From Mesaphorura yosii (Eukaryota; Arthropoda; Collembola; Poduromorpha; Tullbergiidae): 64,000 nt of DNA. A model generated the notes under the pieces. It had not been told where the DNA came from and did no database searches. It saw only the letters and a list, made by a program, of their open reading frames with translations. A program made the position numbers and the translations under genes. How positions within the stretch are numbered: position 1 is the first letter of the stretch; each line of letters begins with the position of its first letter. Location: contig WIXG01000102.1 of NCBI GenBank assembly GCA_009869945.1, positions 62,001-126,000 of the forward strand, in the 5' to 3' direction. Below, piece by piece: positions 30,001-45,000 of this stretch.

Positions 30001-33000
30001 ATTTTATAGAACTTGCACCAGTGTAAATTTGAAGAGTCGCTTACCTTGTTAGTGCTGAGCACGTAGAGATAGTGACCGGAGAGGTCGATGCGTGTGTCTG
30101 GCAGAATTGCATTCCCCGGATCCACTTGAATATCACCATAATGATCCACTCTTGACGCGGAGGATAGTAAAATCTGAAACGAGACAGATGAAATGATATT
30201 ATTATTATTGATTGTCAATCATCTCAGCACTTTTATCTCGGTTTCTGCTTTCAAGTACGCGGTATGGGATCGCTGGAGAAGACTTCTCGATTTTACTCAC
30301 TTTCAACGAACAATGGCGAATAAATACGCAGTGATTGGCCTCGGATGGCTTCACTGCACCGTTGGACATGACCATAATAATCAGAATAATGGAAAGCTGG
30401 ACATGACTTGCCTCGGATGCAGACGAACACGGACACGGTTTGTGGCGAATGGTGGAAAGAGACACTTCAAAACCAACCAACCAGAAAGAAACCGTATAAA
30501 AATAACCAGCAGCAAACTAGTGTTCGTAATCACGTAATGCAATATGAAATGAGCATGGTGAACCGTCGCGGGCCAGGAGAAACCCTTTTACTCTGATTTT
30601 ATGATTCCATTGACCAAAGCGGTGGACGACATGTACATGGAGCGACCAACAATAACAAGATGCGAATGCAAGTGAGTCACCAGCACAGAGAAAGTGGAGC
30701 CTTTGTCAATATTTAACGTCGTATTTGTATTTTATAGATGAGACCGCAGTCGGTCGTGGTCAGTGCCAGAAATAATGGCGGCCAGTCACATCCACATTTC
30801 ATGAGCCTCTGTTTTCGAAATCAATTGAACAAATGATACGACTCTGCACTCGAGTCGAGTGGTCAGTGTGTCTGTGTTATGCTTCCTGGACACGCGACTT
30901 CGACCCGGTCTCGAATCGCATCCTCAATTGGGGCCAGACTGCGCATTCCAGGGCCACGGTCAAAAGTAGAGCATGAAACCACAACTCGTGCTCGGTCCAA
31001 ATTTGTAGACTAAGAAACGATGTTGCGTTTGTGCAGCTTGCAGCTTATTTAAAATGCAGAGCGTGTGTTTAGGTTCAGTTCAAAACTCCAAACTCATCTC
31101 TCATCTCCTCCACACAGTTCTCGGACTAATCTGCAAAATTTATTTAAGAAGCGGAGGCCAGAGCGCAAAGTTGGCAAGCCAAGCTGCCGAAAAACTAAAA
31201 TTCATAACCCATTATCACTCCCAGTGGCTCTGAAATCCAAACACGATTCCAGTCTGCAGACATCACCAGAAATTAAGCGCTGTTCATAGTTTCACAACTC
31301 GAAATCTTTGCATGGGTTGCATATTACTCGAATCAGAGAAGTCAAGAAGAAATGTAACGTGATTATTTCGAACAATACAGAGCGAATATTTCGAGAGCGA
31401 GGCACGGAGACAATGAAGTGCTAGAATTTATTATAATGTAGCTAAAAGGGGGTTTTCCTTCCAGTTTCCTCTGGGGACATGATCTCTCTTCGTCTTCACC
31501 GCAATACCATCACTTCATTATTATAACTCATCTCCGAGTCGTCTTCTTCTGCATGTTGGGCTCCTCGTCAAATTGTAAAAATTGTTTTATGACAAGGCAC
31601 AAGTAAAGTCACTCAAAGACGATTATCACGATCTTCTCGTTCTCCGCTCAGCCAGTATAAAAAGTTTAATTTCAAATTTCGTACACACTTCGCAGGAATG
31701 GCTGGCTCGACTTGGTTTTATGATAATGCGGTGGAGCATTTCTTCTTCTGATTCTATCTCGCTCTTATGGAATTGTAAAGACGACGCGAGCACGAAGCGA
31801 CTGCGAGTGCGGACGAAGTTATTCAAACACAATTGGACTTGACTGCCTTCGCGTCATGAATGCGACGCAGGCTGGAGATTCTTTGCTTGCTATTAGCGCG
31901 GATGAATTTGGTTTGTGTTGTTTCGTAGCGATTAACCTTCAATAATTGATAAGGACCTCAAACCCGACGGAGACTGGAAAGCTCATTACACTGCCGCATT
32001 TTGGCCTCGTGACCTTTGACCAATCGCGGTCGTCGCGTCGAAATTTATGGCTTTGACCCAGCCACATACACGCTGCGCGTCTTAAGTTTGTGGGCTCAAA
32101 ACGTCTTCCCGATTTTATGGCCCGACTTTTAAAAGTGAAAAAGACGGCAGGCAATTCGAAAGTTTTGTTGTACAAGTTTACAAGAGAAGAAATATTTTAC
32201 TGCTTTCTAGTTACAATGTGTCTGAAAACTTGTGGACTCACTTTACACTTTCGTCTGCTGGAATTCTGAGATCCAGATTCCGGCTCGCAAGTCTGGCTTA
32301 TCAGTGTGGACGGTGCTGTTGACATGCATTAAGCATTACAATGCTACGGCGGATCCAGATCAAGAGCCGAGCCAGAGCTTTATGACCACGGAGCCTGTAC
32401 GCTCGCTCCATGAGGCCGTGAGATGATGATGCGATGATGATAAAACACTTAATTGAGCTCTTTCGTAACAAACAAGAATTATCTTTAAATAATAACGAAA
32501 AGATGAAAGGAATCCTAGACTCGCTGAGCCATGCTCATGTGCTACACATTTTATTTCAAATATTCTGTGTTTGGATGCGGTGACGAGCAGGACCACCCAA
32601 ATAAATGAACTCACTAAAACAACAACGCAACGCTACGCTGTTTACAATCTTTTATTATCAGCTGCTTTCTTATTTGGCCGTTGAGAGAAATGACATTTCA
32701 TAATGGAAACGCAACGGTTTGAGACAAATTTACAAATGAAACCAACTTTCTTATTGACAGATGAAACTGTTTCCAATCATCATGCACAGCAGTGCGGTGG
32801 GGAGTCTGGCGACGCTGTGTGAGCAAGACAAGCAGAGTTCAGTCACAGACATTGAAACTGTGCATAAATTATTGCGTGTCATCTGCGCTGTTGTCTTGTC
32901 GTGCAGGTTAAGGTCCACCGATCCACCTGTCACCGAATCTTGTACGAGTGCAAAAAACTGAATGTGATGTAGGAATTCAGAGAATTAAAAGTGCGATTAA

Positions 33001-36000
33001 GAGCTGTGTCGCCAGGCATGAATGAAATGCGTGGATAAGGCTGAAGTGCGGCGAGCAGACGGACGCAAGGAAAGGCAAACCACAGCTACGTGATGAAAAA
33101 ACAAGCTTGTAAACTAAATTGGTCGGTCGGCATTTTGTCAAACGTGTGAGTGGGACCACGAATCTCTGACTACAATAAAAAATTCAATTTATCCTAAAGT
33201 AATAAAAAATTATTCAGAAAGGTCGTGCCTTTCCTTCTCCATTCCTTTCCAGGTCATGTGTAGTCTGCGCTGCCGCATCATCGTAGCACGGCACCACAAT
33301 GCAATGCATCCTTTCCAACTCCAGTGTACAATATGACGCTCTTTCCTTGTTTTCCGTTTTTGAGATTCGTGGCTTGTCTACACACTTTGGTCTACTCCGT
33401 GTAAAAGTGCACAGAAATGTCTATTTAATTATATGGGCCACGTCTGCAACGCGCACAGACAGGAGTCGTATTTAAATTACATCAAATCTGAATTACCTCA
33501 CAATTTATTACACAAACACAAAGGCAGCCCACGTTACAGAACAATTGAACATTTGGTCAATTGAAAAGTGAAAAGGATACGACAAAGAACTGAAACTTCC
33601 GAAACGTTTACTAGACCAAGAAAAAATGCACCATCTGGACTCACCGGCTTCCTTCCCGTAGCCAGCAACCTGAAACCACAATCCACAACGCCTGATTGCC
33701 CTGTGCCACCATTCTGGGCCAAAGCAGCAAGCAGACCGAGGCAAGCAGTATTACTGCCATTACATTATTATAGAGATTAAATCAGATGCACAATAAAATT
33801 TCATTTTAATTGAGATTACTTGTGTACACAACACAAAACAGCAGGTAGGTAAATGAATGAGTCCCGTAATTCCTTCACTTCTCGCTTGTTCCTATGATAC
33901 GAGCCAATTAGTCGTTACAAAACAATAAAAGACGAACGCGCAGCGCAGACGAGAGCCAGACCCAATTTACTATTTACAGCACGGGAATGACTGAACATTG
34001 TTGCATTGTTGGAGGAGCGAAACAGAAAAAGGAGGCTCATAAATATAAAATTAAATGTTGATGATTTGAAATCAAGATCCCCGAGCACAAAATAGAATCA
34101 TCGCATCAAGTTTTCATCGCATCTCCAATTTTATGATAACCCCTTCTACTTGAACTCTACGCAGCGCTGCGATAATACAGTCACCATGTGAAAAGTATCG
34201 ATATCAATTGGACTGGCTTCCCGAAATTGAAAACTTTCAACTCATCTCGTAAAATGTTTTTATCTGGCACATAATATTTTCCAGCCTTCTAATAAAATTC
34301 CGGCTCACAAAGACGAAGGAAGTCACACAAAAATATTGTAAAAGATTTTCATTTTGAGAAATATTTTTCGGCACTCCGCTGCGCTCGGATTTATTTGGCA
34401 AATCTCTACACTTTTCTTCTCGTTTTGCTACAAGAATCTCCCAGCTGACAAATACTACAAGAAACGCTCTGACAATCATAATAATAATGCATGCGCTCAT
34501 TTCGTATTCAAGTCCAAGTTTATCCTTTCAATTCATCGCAGTGCAATGCAATGCGGCTGAATGGGAAAGGAAGATTTGCCATTGCAAAGCGGCGTTATTT
34601 GTCGTTACCACTTTCTCAGGTGTGCGTGTGGAGAGTTTGCAATGAAAAGTATTGAAATCCCAAATACACAAAAGTGGACATGCCGGTCTGTTGGTGGCTG
34701 GTGTATTTTTACATGTCCTGTCCTGAACACGGATTCAATTCCTCGCTGGCCAAGAACATGGAAACGGAAAGTAGAATAACTTGGCGAAAAAATTCTGGAG
34801 AGGAAGCACGACGAAGGAACACGCACGCCACTCCGTCTTGGTCGGAAGAAGGGCTTTTGCTAGCGCCCGCTATCTGCTCGGCGTATCGCGGAGTCAGCCA
34901 GTCCGCACTACTCGCGCTGCTCGTTCGTTTCCCCCAAAGGCATATGAAGTGGAAGCACGGCAGAAAATACCAATGAAGTAGACAAGACTTGGACGGAGGA
35001 GATGGAACAGAAAAATAGATATATTTTTCTTCCCTCATTGCATAACCTGATCACGTTTTACCGGGCATTCCTTCCTTCCCATCCACGCCACGCACGTTGC
35101 ATGTATGCATTCAACCCCCTGAAATACTGCTCAGGCACAGGCTCTGCTCGCCTCTGCAAACTCACGGCCTGGCTGGTCGCATTGAATACCCATCAACAAG
35201 GTCTGATGCTGATACGGAATCGTAACAATGCATCCAATGCTCTACGACGACTATTTGATTACTAATGCAATTTGTAACGTAACAGGAACATCCTGCGAAT
35301 ATTGTGCGAATCCCAGCCGGGCCCAGTCGACTGAACCTCGTGCAGCGTAATGAGCCTGGCACGGAGTCAAGGTTGGGGCGAAGCTCCTCAATCGGAAGCT
35401 TCTCATAAAATCCGATTACAATCAAATAATTGGATTCAATTAAGCAAAGTACCACTACAAAGGGCAGAGAGGAAGCTTCATGCAAATTGTGCCCGATGCG
35501 GAATAAAGTTGTAAAGGAAAACGTAAACATGCGAGTCCTTTTTTGCATTTGCGTATTTTTGTATTGTAGCCGCGCAAACTTATTAAATTTGATGCTTCTG
35601 CAATATCAGATTGCATGCTGCCTCTTTGCACTTGTGTGGCTGCAAAAAAAAAGTCTGAAAAAGGAAGCTGTCACAAAAAGTGGCCTCGGCTCAAGCACTC
35701 GATTGTTTTTAGTCTTGTTTAGTCTTGAGTCTTGGCCACAAATACAGAAAGTCATCAATGAGAAAAAGTCTGCATTTTTCCATGGCCAAGTTCAGTCACC
35801 TTGCCATTGCCATGATTTTGATCAGTCAAGCATTATTAGCCGTACTACATTGTTATCGTGCGTGGTGCCGTAATCCACTTGAGTCATTATTACATAATAA
35901 TAATAATGTACGATGGGGAAATATTTAGTCAAATCACACCACCAACAAAACACAACACATGCAATCTTCCAAGAACGAGATCAAGAGGCAAGCGAGCAAG

Positions 36001-39000
36001 GAGGTACGGAGATTTCGCGGACGATAATTGTTATGTAATGGTCGGAACCAGACAAGAGATAAGCAACAAGGTGAAGGGGCAGGAGCAATTAGTGGAGAAT
36101 GCCTCAACTGCAATGATATTATTGTTGCTGTGTACGTATTTGCCATGAACTGGCCAACGCGCTCTTGTATGCCGTGATTTGTGTGTGAACCTGTGCTTCA
36201 CTAAGATATACTGTGAGATCCTGCCCGCCATGGCGTATTCCTAATTGCTTCAGTAATATCATTTCTTTTGCAGGTGCCGGACGGTCTCGAGTCATCTCGT
36301 TTGATTTCCGTTACTCTACCTCGTCTATTGATTTGCACTCGCCTCCTTTTCGCGTGGCGCGGGTTCAGATCACACAACGCCATTCAATCCCGGTCGGTTG
36401 TGGTTGTTAAATTAACTTTTGTCAAGTAATTTTTCATCGTAATTGACTTGAAAGGAAAAATCCCATAAGCTCATGCCATAACGTTAATGTACATGGCAAG
36501 ATGCGTTTCCACACCCACACTGCAATATTGCCGAGCATCGGAGGATTGTGTTTCCAATTAAAAACTTTGTCCCCTCTGTTTCGTGGTGATGTGATTTCGA
36601 TTGCTAGTTCGCATTCACGTGAAACTGCTATGCATAGAACGAGAAATTACCATGCAAAGTGTTATGCTGCACTACGCAATGACCAGCCGCGCCGACCGTT
36701 GATGTCTCGTAAAGATAATTATCGCTTTATTCGTCGCATCCAAGTTCAAAGTGACAATTTGCCGAAATGTCAATACACGAGGAGGAAGGAAGGGTTCAAA
36801 GGCAAATAACGTGGTTCATTCCACACAGCAGCGGCGGCTGGCGCTTTCATTTCATGTTATCAGCGCCCAACATAATGCAAATGCTTTCACCCTTTCTGTA
36901 TGTAAATGCGTAGTACGTACGCGAGATGCGTTGTAATTCACTGCTACCATTACAAACCCCCAAAATTACGCTGGGAATGGCTGCGAGAGATAAAGAACAA
37001 TATGCTACAAATAGACCGGCGAGCCTCATTGTATTAATACGCCTCAGAAAAATGCGAACCCGTTTTAGCATAAAGCATGTCGGTCTTGTTTACCCAAAAT
37101 AAAAATCTTTAAACTTGACTCTCAGATCTTGCCTTGCCATGCTCATCATCACACCATAATCGTAATAGCCGTCGTAATATAATGATAAAGGTAATGCGAC
37201 CCGCGTTCTCGCGAAACTGTCTTTTCTTATTTTATGTGAAGCAACATTTATGATTTCATCTTTCTCCGTGCGTTTGCGAACAGGGCGAGCGAGCTGACGC
37301 TGACTTGGGCGTATATAGCTCCCGCTTCTCCTTTCACGTACGCATACATTCTGAATTTCCCCTTCGTACTCGCCAGGTTCCAGGTTCTGAAGAATCCTTT
37401 TATTTTATGGAACTCTTTTTCGTCTGGCCGTACCGAGAAATGTTTCCTCTGGGGGTTTCCTTATTTTTTAGCTGCAAAGTCGGATGTTTGTATTTAGTGC
37501 TCCCACTTAACATCCAAATCTCCGGCTGCGCCTTGCTTTCGTATTCACATCACTCATTCTGGTGCTCTTACTCTGCTTTCGGGTATGTCAAGTCAAAGCA
37601 ACGGAAGCTGAAGCATTTCACAAATTTGCGAATTCCAAGGAAACCGCATATCGCATGCTTCACTCAGAGATTTCGCAACCGAGTGAGTAGTGTATCCCGG
37701 TAACGAAAGGCAATAAACATACTTTGAGTTCATCCTTTATTTTGCTCATAAAATCAATAGAAATCATAGTTTTAGATGGACTGCATTCATTGATTTGTAT
37801 CACTCGACTCATGCAGACAGCATCCAAGCCAGCACATCGCCATGATTATGCAAGAGTAACATTAAAGCGAAAGAGTCGGAAAAGAAAATCAATAAAATAA
37901 GAAAACCAAGCAGAAATTGCAAAACTCAACGCTGCTGTTGAGTTGGTATGTTCGCAAACGCCATGTCATTTGTGGTACAAAGTTGCTTGCCGCAATCTCA
38001 TCACTTCATCTTGCGCCACGCTCACGGCTTCGTATTCGCGTTGCATGACTCAATAGCCACGAGCTAAAAATAGCCCAAGGGGTCACCCCGCCATGAACTC
38101 GTCTCTCACCAGCAATAATTTGACCTGTGTCCTGCAATAATGTTGTCCGGTGATAAATTTTTCCACGACAAACTGCGGATGGCAATAATCTGGCACTGCG
38201 ATAATTTGACTCGGAAATAAACTAGTCTGTTCTCGCGATAAGCTGTCGTAGAATCTGGTATTCGCAGCATCCATGCTCCTTAGTTAGATTTTAGCTTGTG
38301 GATTGAATTAGAAAAATAAAATAAATATTTGATTGATTTAAAAAGCAATTTTCCGCTTCCTTCCTCGTACTACTGCCATGACTGGCTAGGTCGGCTTATC
38401 TTGCAAGCGTTTATCGCAAGCATGTGCACACACATTAATTCATCGAATCATCAAATCGGGTCAGGAATTTCAAACAATCAAATCAGAAAAACAATGATGG
38501 CTCAGCAAAACAGCAGTGGACGAAAACATTGGCGTGTGAGATCTGAATACGTAAAAAGATGAATCATGGATTATTCCCTGTCCTTGCAAAGACTATTAAA
38601 CAGTTAACTTTGTACTTGCACTCGCTCTCATGTGCTCATGTGTGATACTAATCTGTATTGACACCCGTCAACAATAATAATCTCGGTAGAAAAACGCAAT
38701 GCAGAGCGCACTTCGACATTGCCGCGCGAGGCACGGAGCAGACTCGTTATCGCCATTGCCATCGACGTATAATCGAGAGCCGAGGAAATATATGCGTTAA
38801 ATATTATACAGATTTACGTATTAATCTTTCACCATGCTCGCCGCTGCCCGCCAAGGGTGATTCCATTTGAATTTAAATTGTGCGAACGCATGAGTCAGCA
38901 TCTCTGGTACGGCCTCTTGTACTTTGATTCGAGCCTTGTTGCTTTTTCAGACCGCTTTTGGGTCTTGTTCTTCGATAAGATCTCCGCCAAGCTAAGATCA

Positions 39001-42000
39001 ACATGCCGGCGTGTGCGCGAGAAGGAAACTCCAAAAGCGCAAGATTAGTTAAACATTTTTCGCCTGTGCAAACTCGAATTAATAATTCGTTCCCGCAAAC
39101 CTCGACTCTGGTTTTGCCTCATCGTCTTGTCCGTTATTGTTTTAGTCTGGTTTAAATTAGTGGAAGGTCTCCTCTAAATTCTGCTCCAGGCTCTTTATTA
39201 TTTTATAAATGCTCCACGCATTTCTCGACCGCGACTGAGACTGTCAACATTTTGTGTACGCCGCGCTTAGCAAGAAAATGAAGGCTTCCTTCCACCAGGT
39301 TGTACGTGTTCATATTTTATCCAATTAACTTTTAAAATATTCATTATAATTTTTTGCAAGGCGAAATTTACCCTCAAAAGCACACGCTGAAAAAGTTGAC
39401 GGTAGAACGAAACATCAAAAATCCATTTTCATTTCCTTCGGCCTGTCTGACTCGACGTGGTTTGTCTGCCTGCCTGGGATTCGAACATCCGAAGACGCTA
39501 CAACGTGTACACCTCTTTAATTATCTTTTAATAAGACACATCGCCCTGGCCTACGTGCTTTGCACTGGTGTGCATAGCGAATTATCATTACCAATCGGTC
39601 GTCCGTAGTTTATGACAGAAGACTCAGAATTCACGATCATTTCAATTTGATACGCCTGATACGCTGTCCAAACTAATACAGAAAGACAGATGTCAAACGA
39701 AAGTGCGTTTCGTTTGTGTAAAAGTGAAGAAACTGTAAAATTCATATTACGAAAGTATATTTAGCGGGTGTAGACGAGGAATACGTAATCAAGCCACGGT
39801 CTTGGTCAGCAAAGAGGCATGAACAATGAGCGTCAGGCTTAAAGTCCGTGTTGAGTTTAATTTTCTGAAAATTACTGCCCGATGCCTGGCGCACACATGC
39901 ACGGAGCGTATTAATCGTACTCGCCTGAGTTTCCTCGTCATTTTTCTTTTCCAATTACACAAAAGCCAGAGAAAGGAGATGGGTCGAGAAAGGAGGTGGT
40001 ATTTATGACGATTATTATTATTAAGTACTGTTGGAGCAGAGCAGGATTGTGTTGCGTAGCCCGAGACCTCCACGAGAAGAATTGATACTTTTCTGACTCT
40101 TTTGACTTTGATACTTTATTACGTGGCCAAAGCGAGCCATGGCTTTGGCAGTCTTTCATCTTTTTCATCGTCTTGAGGCACAACATTTTGGATTCAATTA
40201 CACTTGAGGGTGTTTCGTATCCATTTTTTACATTTATTATGAAATGAACTGCTCTTCTGTCAGTTCTTGTCTCCTCCACTCGCTCCGACTCCGATCAACA
40301 TATGCTCACCGGGCTAAGCAACACGAGCAGGCAAAATGAATGGAAACGAATTATTATCCATCATTCAGATAATGCCAGACAATGAAATCTCATCAATTTC
40401 CAATATAATTTGTAGGCAGGCGTTGCACATTTAACAATAAATTGCTTAGGCAGGCAGGCAGGCACACTCACAAAATTTAATATTCTCGGACTGGCTTCAA
40501 AATTTTATTATTGCTAAGCATTGCCGTCTAGATCTGGTTTTGAATGTGTATTCTTCAACAATTGATATTCAGAATTCTCATCGTCGTATCCTTGTTCGCA
40601 CTAATTATTATTGTATGAATTCTATGCTCTGCTAAATGACTTCCTTGACCCATGAATTATTCCGGCTGATTTGCATTTATATAAACCGGCGGCGGCTTCG
40701 GCTTCGACAGCGAAACTTCAAAACGGTCATATTTGGTCAAATTTAATAATAACAATGATCCGGGCGCAATGGTTTAATTTATTTAAATTATTGATCTGCG
40801 CATCGCTCTCGCTGAATCGTTTATCAAATGTGGGATGAAATTGCAGGAGCCATTCGGGCAGGTTCACAAGCTACATTCTTCCAAGCTTGCCGAAGGAATG
40901 CATGTAAACAGGAGTGAAAATGCTTTAAAACGGTCACTTCAGAAACAATTTATTTATTCGTGTGGCCTTACCAAGCCATCACGCTATGAACAAATAATTC
41001 GGGTGTGGTAACCGGTAACAACGTCATATGTGGTCATAATAATACTGCTTTCATTCATTCACATTTAAATAGTTTTATACTGGTTAAGCACATAAAAATA
41101 GACACGAGACGACAGAAACAGGTATGGGGTGTCCAGCCCGTCTCATGTTTCCGAGTCACGTTACACAGATGATGAAAGATAGAGAAGAACAGAGTACTCT
41201 GGAAGACCCCAGACAAGTGAAAAACAGGCGCAAACGGAATGTGGTGAAATATTAATGCACCGTGACTCTGGGTCCAGGTTGGGAGAAGGTTAACGAAAAA
41301 TGCTTGATTTTGTAATAAGCACTTTGTTGTTGTTCACGAGCATTAATTAGTGTCCATCAATATGCCATATTGTGATCCTCACATTAGGCTGACGCTGTGC
41401 CTCGCTGTCGAAGAGAGGCAATGAAAAGAACTTTTCGTGCAGACTGCGGACGGCGCAAACAAGCTGGCTGCTCGCTAGCTTTGTTCCTTTGGCTGAAGTT
41501 AAATCCAACACAAATTCACCACAATTCATCACGTTTACTGCGGTGGTATGGAATGACGTGCCTATGCCAAGGTTTACGAAACACTAAAAGTGTGTTCACT
41601 ACCAAAGTGAAATGGAGTGTAATGAATTCCAAGTTCATGTGATATGGTTCATTTTAAAAATGCATGCAGAACACGCCATTATGCAAGTGCCTATTTACGA
41701 GCCGGTAATTATGAAGTCAATTTACTCGTCAGCGTATTTTGCTTCCCGTCATTGTTCGCAGAGTTCAGAATTAGTTATTCCTCGAAATTGTATTGTTTAA
41801 AAGTCCCGTACCGCATGCAGATGCACTTAATACGGTTTGTGGCTTACCTTTTTCATAAGTCCAGTGCTTGTTCCCAGAAACGCGACAGTATGTTGCTCAA
41901 TCGAAGCAAGTGTGACTGATGTCACAAGTGTTTGATGAAATGTAATGGCAGCTGTTTCAACAATTGGTATTACTCCAGATATTTTTAAGCCCACATCACA

Positions 42001-45000
42001 AAAGTTGGGAATATTTCCAGCACCCTGAAACAAAAAGAACAGATTAGTCTTGGGTGTTCAGAAGCGACGACGGATGTAGGCAAGGCAAGCAAATGTCGTG
42101 CGAATTGTTCGAAACTTGGCAGAGTATTTGAAGCGTGATGAATCCGTCAATGTGCGGTGTGCGATCGTAATTAACCTCAAGTGCCCAGCTGAGCATTTAC
42201 ATTAAAGTTTTGACACTAAAATTTAATTTATTGGAGCAGTTATTGCAATTTGCAGCTCGCAGCAGCCAGCAAACTTTTCATAATGTGCCTATAAAATTCG
42301 CTGCAGTCGTGTGATAAAATTCTTTTTATTTCTTCTTTGTTTAATTTACCAGAAAGAAATGAAATGAAAAGTTTTAACCTCAACCAGTTTGTTCTCGTCT
42401 TCCTGACATTAACTTGCCTCCTGCATATGCTGGCGCGGCGTGCCTCTCGACGTGGAGAAGTGCGTGCAGTGTCACTCCACAGTTTAAACTTTATAATTCG
42501 CCAAATTCTTGGTACGCACTTTGAACTTGTGTTAATGGGATTCATAATTACTGAGATTACCGTAAATACACTTGATTCAAGAGACGAGGCCCAATAGCAC
42601 CACAGCAAATTAAAGCGTATTGTCATCCTCTCGATTTTGCATTTTACCATTGAGTCACAACGGAAAGCTCACCACAAACAGATTGAATGAAGGTATTACA
42701 GGACTTCGCGTAAAGACTAAGATTAAAGCAATCGAAGAAGAGGGAAGGAAGAAACTGCGGGAGCAGATGTGGCTGTTTATTTAGACAACTCGCGACGAAG
42801 TGCGATTCGGCATTATTGTTCCTTAAATTAACGGTTGCTTAATTTTCTGCATGCAAATTCTTTGCAAACTTATTTGGGCTTAAATTACTTTACTTCAGGA
42901 AACCCATTTTAGCCTTGAAACACTGCTAGAGTGTCTTGCCCATGTTTGTTGTACAATCGGCACAATCTCAAACAAGGCAGCTGGCTAGAATGAGACTGAG
43001 GCCAAACTACGGTTTATCCGGCGTACGTTGAATCTAGTAAAGGCTCTCTCATATTTTCATTCTGATCCCATTTTATACTTCATCTACATCAACTTTTATA
43101 CTCAGAACGAGCCCTATCATGCACAATATTTCTTATAAAGTCTCTTCGCTCATACATTCATCTTAGCCATCTCCCAAAAAATATGCAACATATAATAAAC
43201 AATGAGCTAATAAAAGTGGCCATTTCTAGCGAATCAGTAAAGAATTCTTTTGTAAGAATATTCAGGAATTCGAAAGAAGGAGGAAATAAAGTTCACTCGA
43301 GTTCAACTTGCATCAATAATAGCACGATGTACAATGTTTCGTATTGTTTATTCAGTTCAGAGTTTATGAAAATGCTTCACTGCGTTATTTCATTGCATTT
43401 TACTCCATCCTCGCTGCTGACCATCTCTCAACAAGTACGGAGGATGAAATTATGGACCAATTCTGATTTTACTGGATGAGTGCATCTTTGGAAATTTCCT
43501 TGACATCCAATTGAGAGGAGGAACAGTGGCACCGAGACTGAGAATAGAGAGCAACTTCATAAATATCGTAAAGCAGGAGATAGTGCACCCTTTCCCCTCA
43601 ACACGAAAGGATACTTTCACCGAAGTGTTGCGTTCTGCTGTGCACTTGTCGGTCGGTCGGGACCTCACTGTCGCAGGCGGTGTGTGTGGTATCTTCAGAT
43701 TCCATTTCCCATCATCTCATTTCAATGATTCATGACTCGGCTCTCTTTCTTTCCTTCTCTCTATATCGCTGTCTATCTATCCCATCTATCTAAAATGGAA
43801 TAATGTAAAATGTGGAGTCCAGACCCTGCCAGCCATGCCGCCTGAGTATCTCCTTCCTATTTAAATGCTTCACGACGAAACCACGAACCATAGCCGCATA
43901 CGCACACTCTCGGCCTCTCATTTTAACTCTGTTTGCACTTTTCCTTGTTCTTGCTCGTCCGGTGTAACGGCAACGGCAGCTATGTGGGTAGGCCTCAAAG
44001 AAAAAGAATATTTAATATAGGCAAGATGCGCTGTGATACGGGTTCAGTCTCCTCAACATTTTTCTCAACTGTCGCACATTGTGTGAGTTTAACCTCCGAT
44101 ATGTACGTTACAGACAAGCCTTCATATTCCACAATTTCATTTTCTCCAACCAACTTTCACTGCCTCGTCTTGCTCTGTTGTGCGTGGGAACTTGTTACCA
44201 AAATATCTTTAGTGTGAATCTCTTCCCATGCGATCCACTTGACTCCTACAGAGCACTTCTTTTTTGCTTTCTTTGCAAAAATAGCAGCCTTGGTTAAAGC
44301 AAGGCACATCCAGACTTCAGAGCTTGGCAGGAAAAATCTCTTCGTACGATTCCGCGTATCAGCCGCAGACTATTCGCCTGCTGTCTCCCTGTGCGCCTGC
44401 ATATTTTCCTCCAAACACAAACCAGGCCCGCATAAAGCATCGAGCTTTCTCTTCCTATATAATTTCATAATAATAATAAAAGAAGACTGAAAAAATCAGA
44501 ACTCAAGAGTCAAATCGAAGAGGAACAAGGCGAAGGAATGAAAGAAATATTACTATTTTTTTGCCAAAAGTGGGAAATGAAAAGAAACCTCAAAATTTCA
44601 GTCTTTACGCTTTCTCATACAAATTCTGAATGAATGCCGTCATTTGCTTGCGCGACGTTTACGCTGCCGCTGCTCCCATTCTCCTTACTCGTTTTATGGA
44701 GAGAAAACCGCAGCTTGACAATCATGCTCGTTTCCTTTGAAGTAGATGGAACTTGCAAATTTATTATGCAAAAATTGTGAGTGCAAAATATGCAAAGCAA
44801 AGAGATAGGAGAGGCGAATGGCAAGAGAGATTTATTAATTTTGTCAGACGGAGAAAGTTTGCGGTGTGGCTGTGAGTAATAAAGTTCTAATTTCTCTTGG
44901 AAATTTCAAGCTTCGCGCCCGCGCTTTACTTACCCCTGGCTCGTAGCATTTTCCGTCCAGAATGGGCCCTGAAATATAATCCATGTTACGGTTCTCCGTG

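Larger units (their letters stand above)
30174..41847 (-). other. PlexA intron 2 (11.7 kb), the longest
   Basis: No coding exon is supported on either strand. It holds the 16-nt degenerate tandem repeat at 38112-38250 and two tRNA B-box-like segments near 35.3 kb and 39.5 kb, suggesting old mobile-element debris. A GC-richer patch lies at about 34840-34950, and a GGCA run at about 40450-40462. First-kilobase introns are often enhancer-rich in axon-guidance genes, but no specific site is identified here. Confidence 0.75.

Noticed and set aside
30859..30873. CACTCGA-G-TCGAGTG palindrome
   Set aside because: Only 7-bp arms; expected by chance several times in 64 kb.
35162..35548. 128-codon minus-strand frame with RLGPAGIRT
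   Set aside because: This phrase arises from reading through a B-box-like segment, a common artefact of translated tRNA/SINE sequence.
40677..40710. TATATAAA followed by GGCGGCGGC, resembling a plus-strand core promoter
   Set aside because: No initiator, downstream exon or open reading frame supports a transcript. Such TATA-like strings are common in AT-rich introns.
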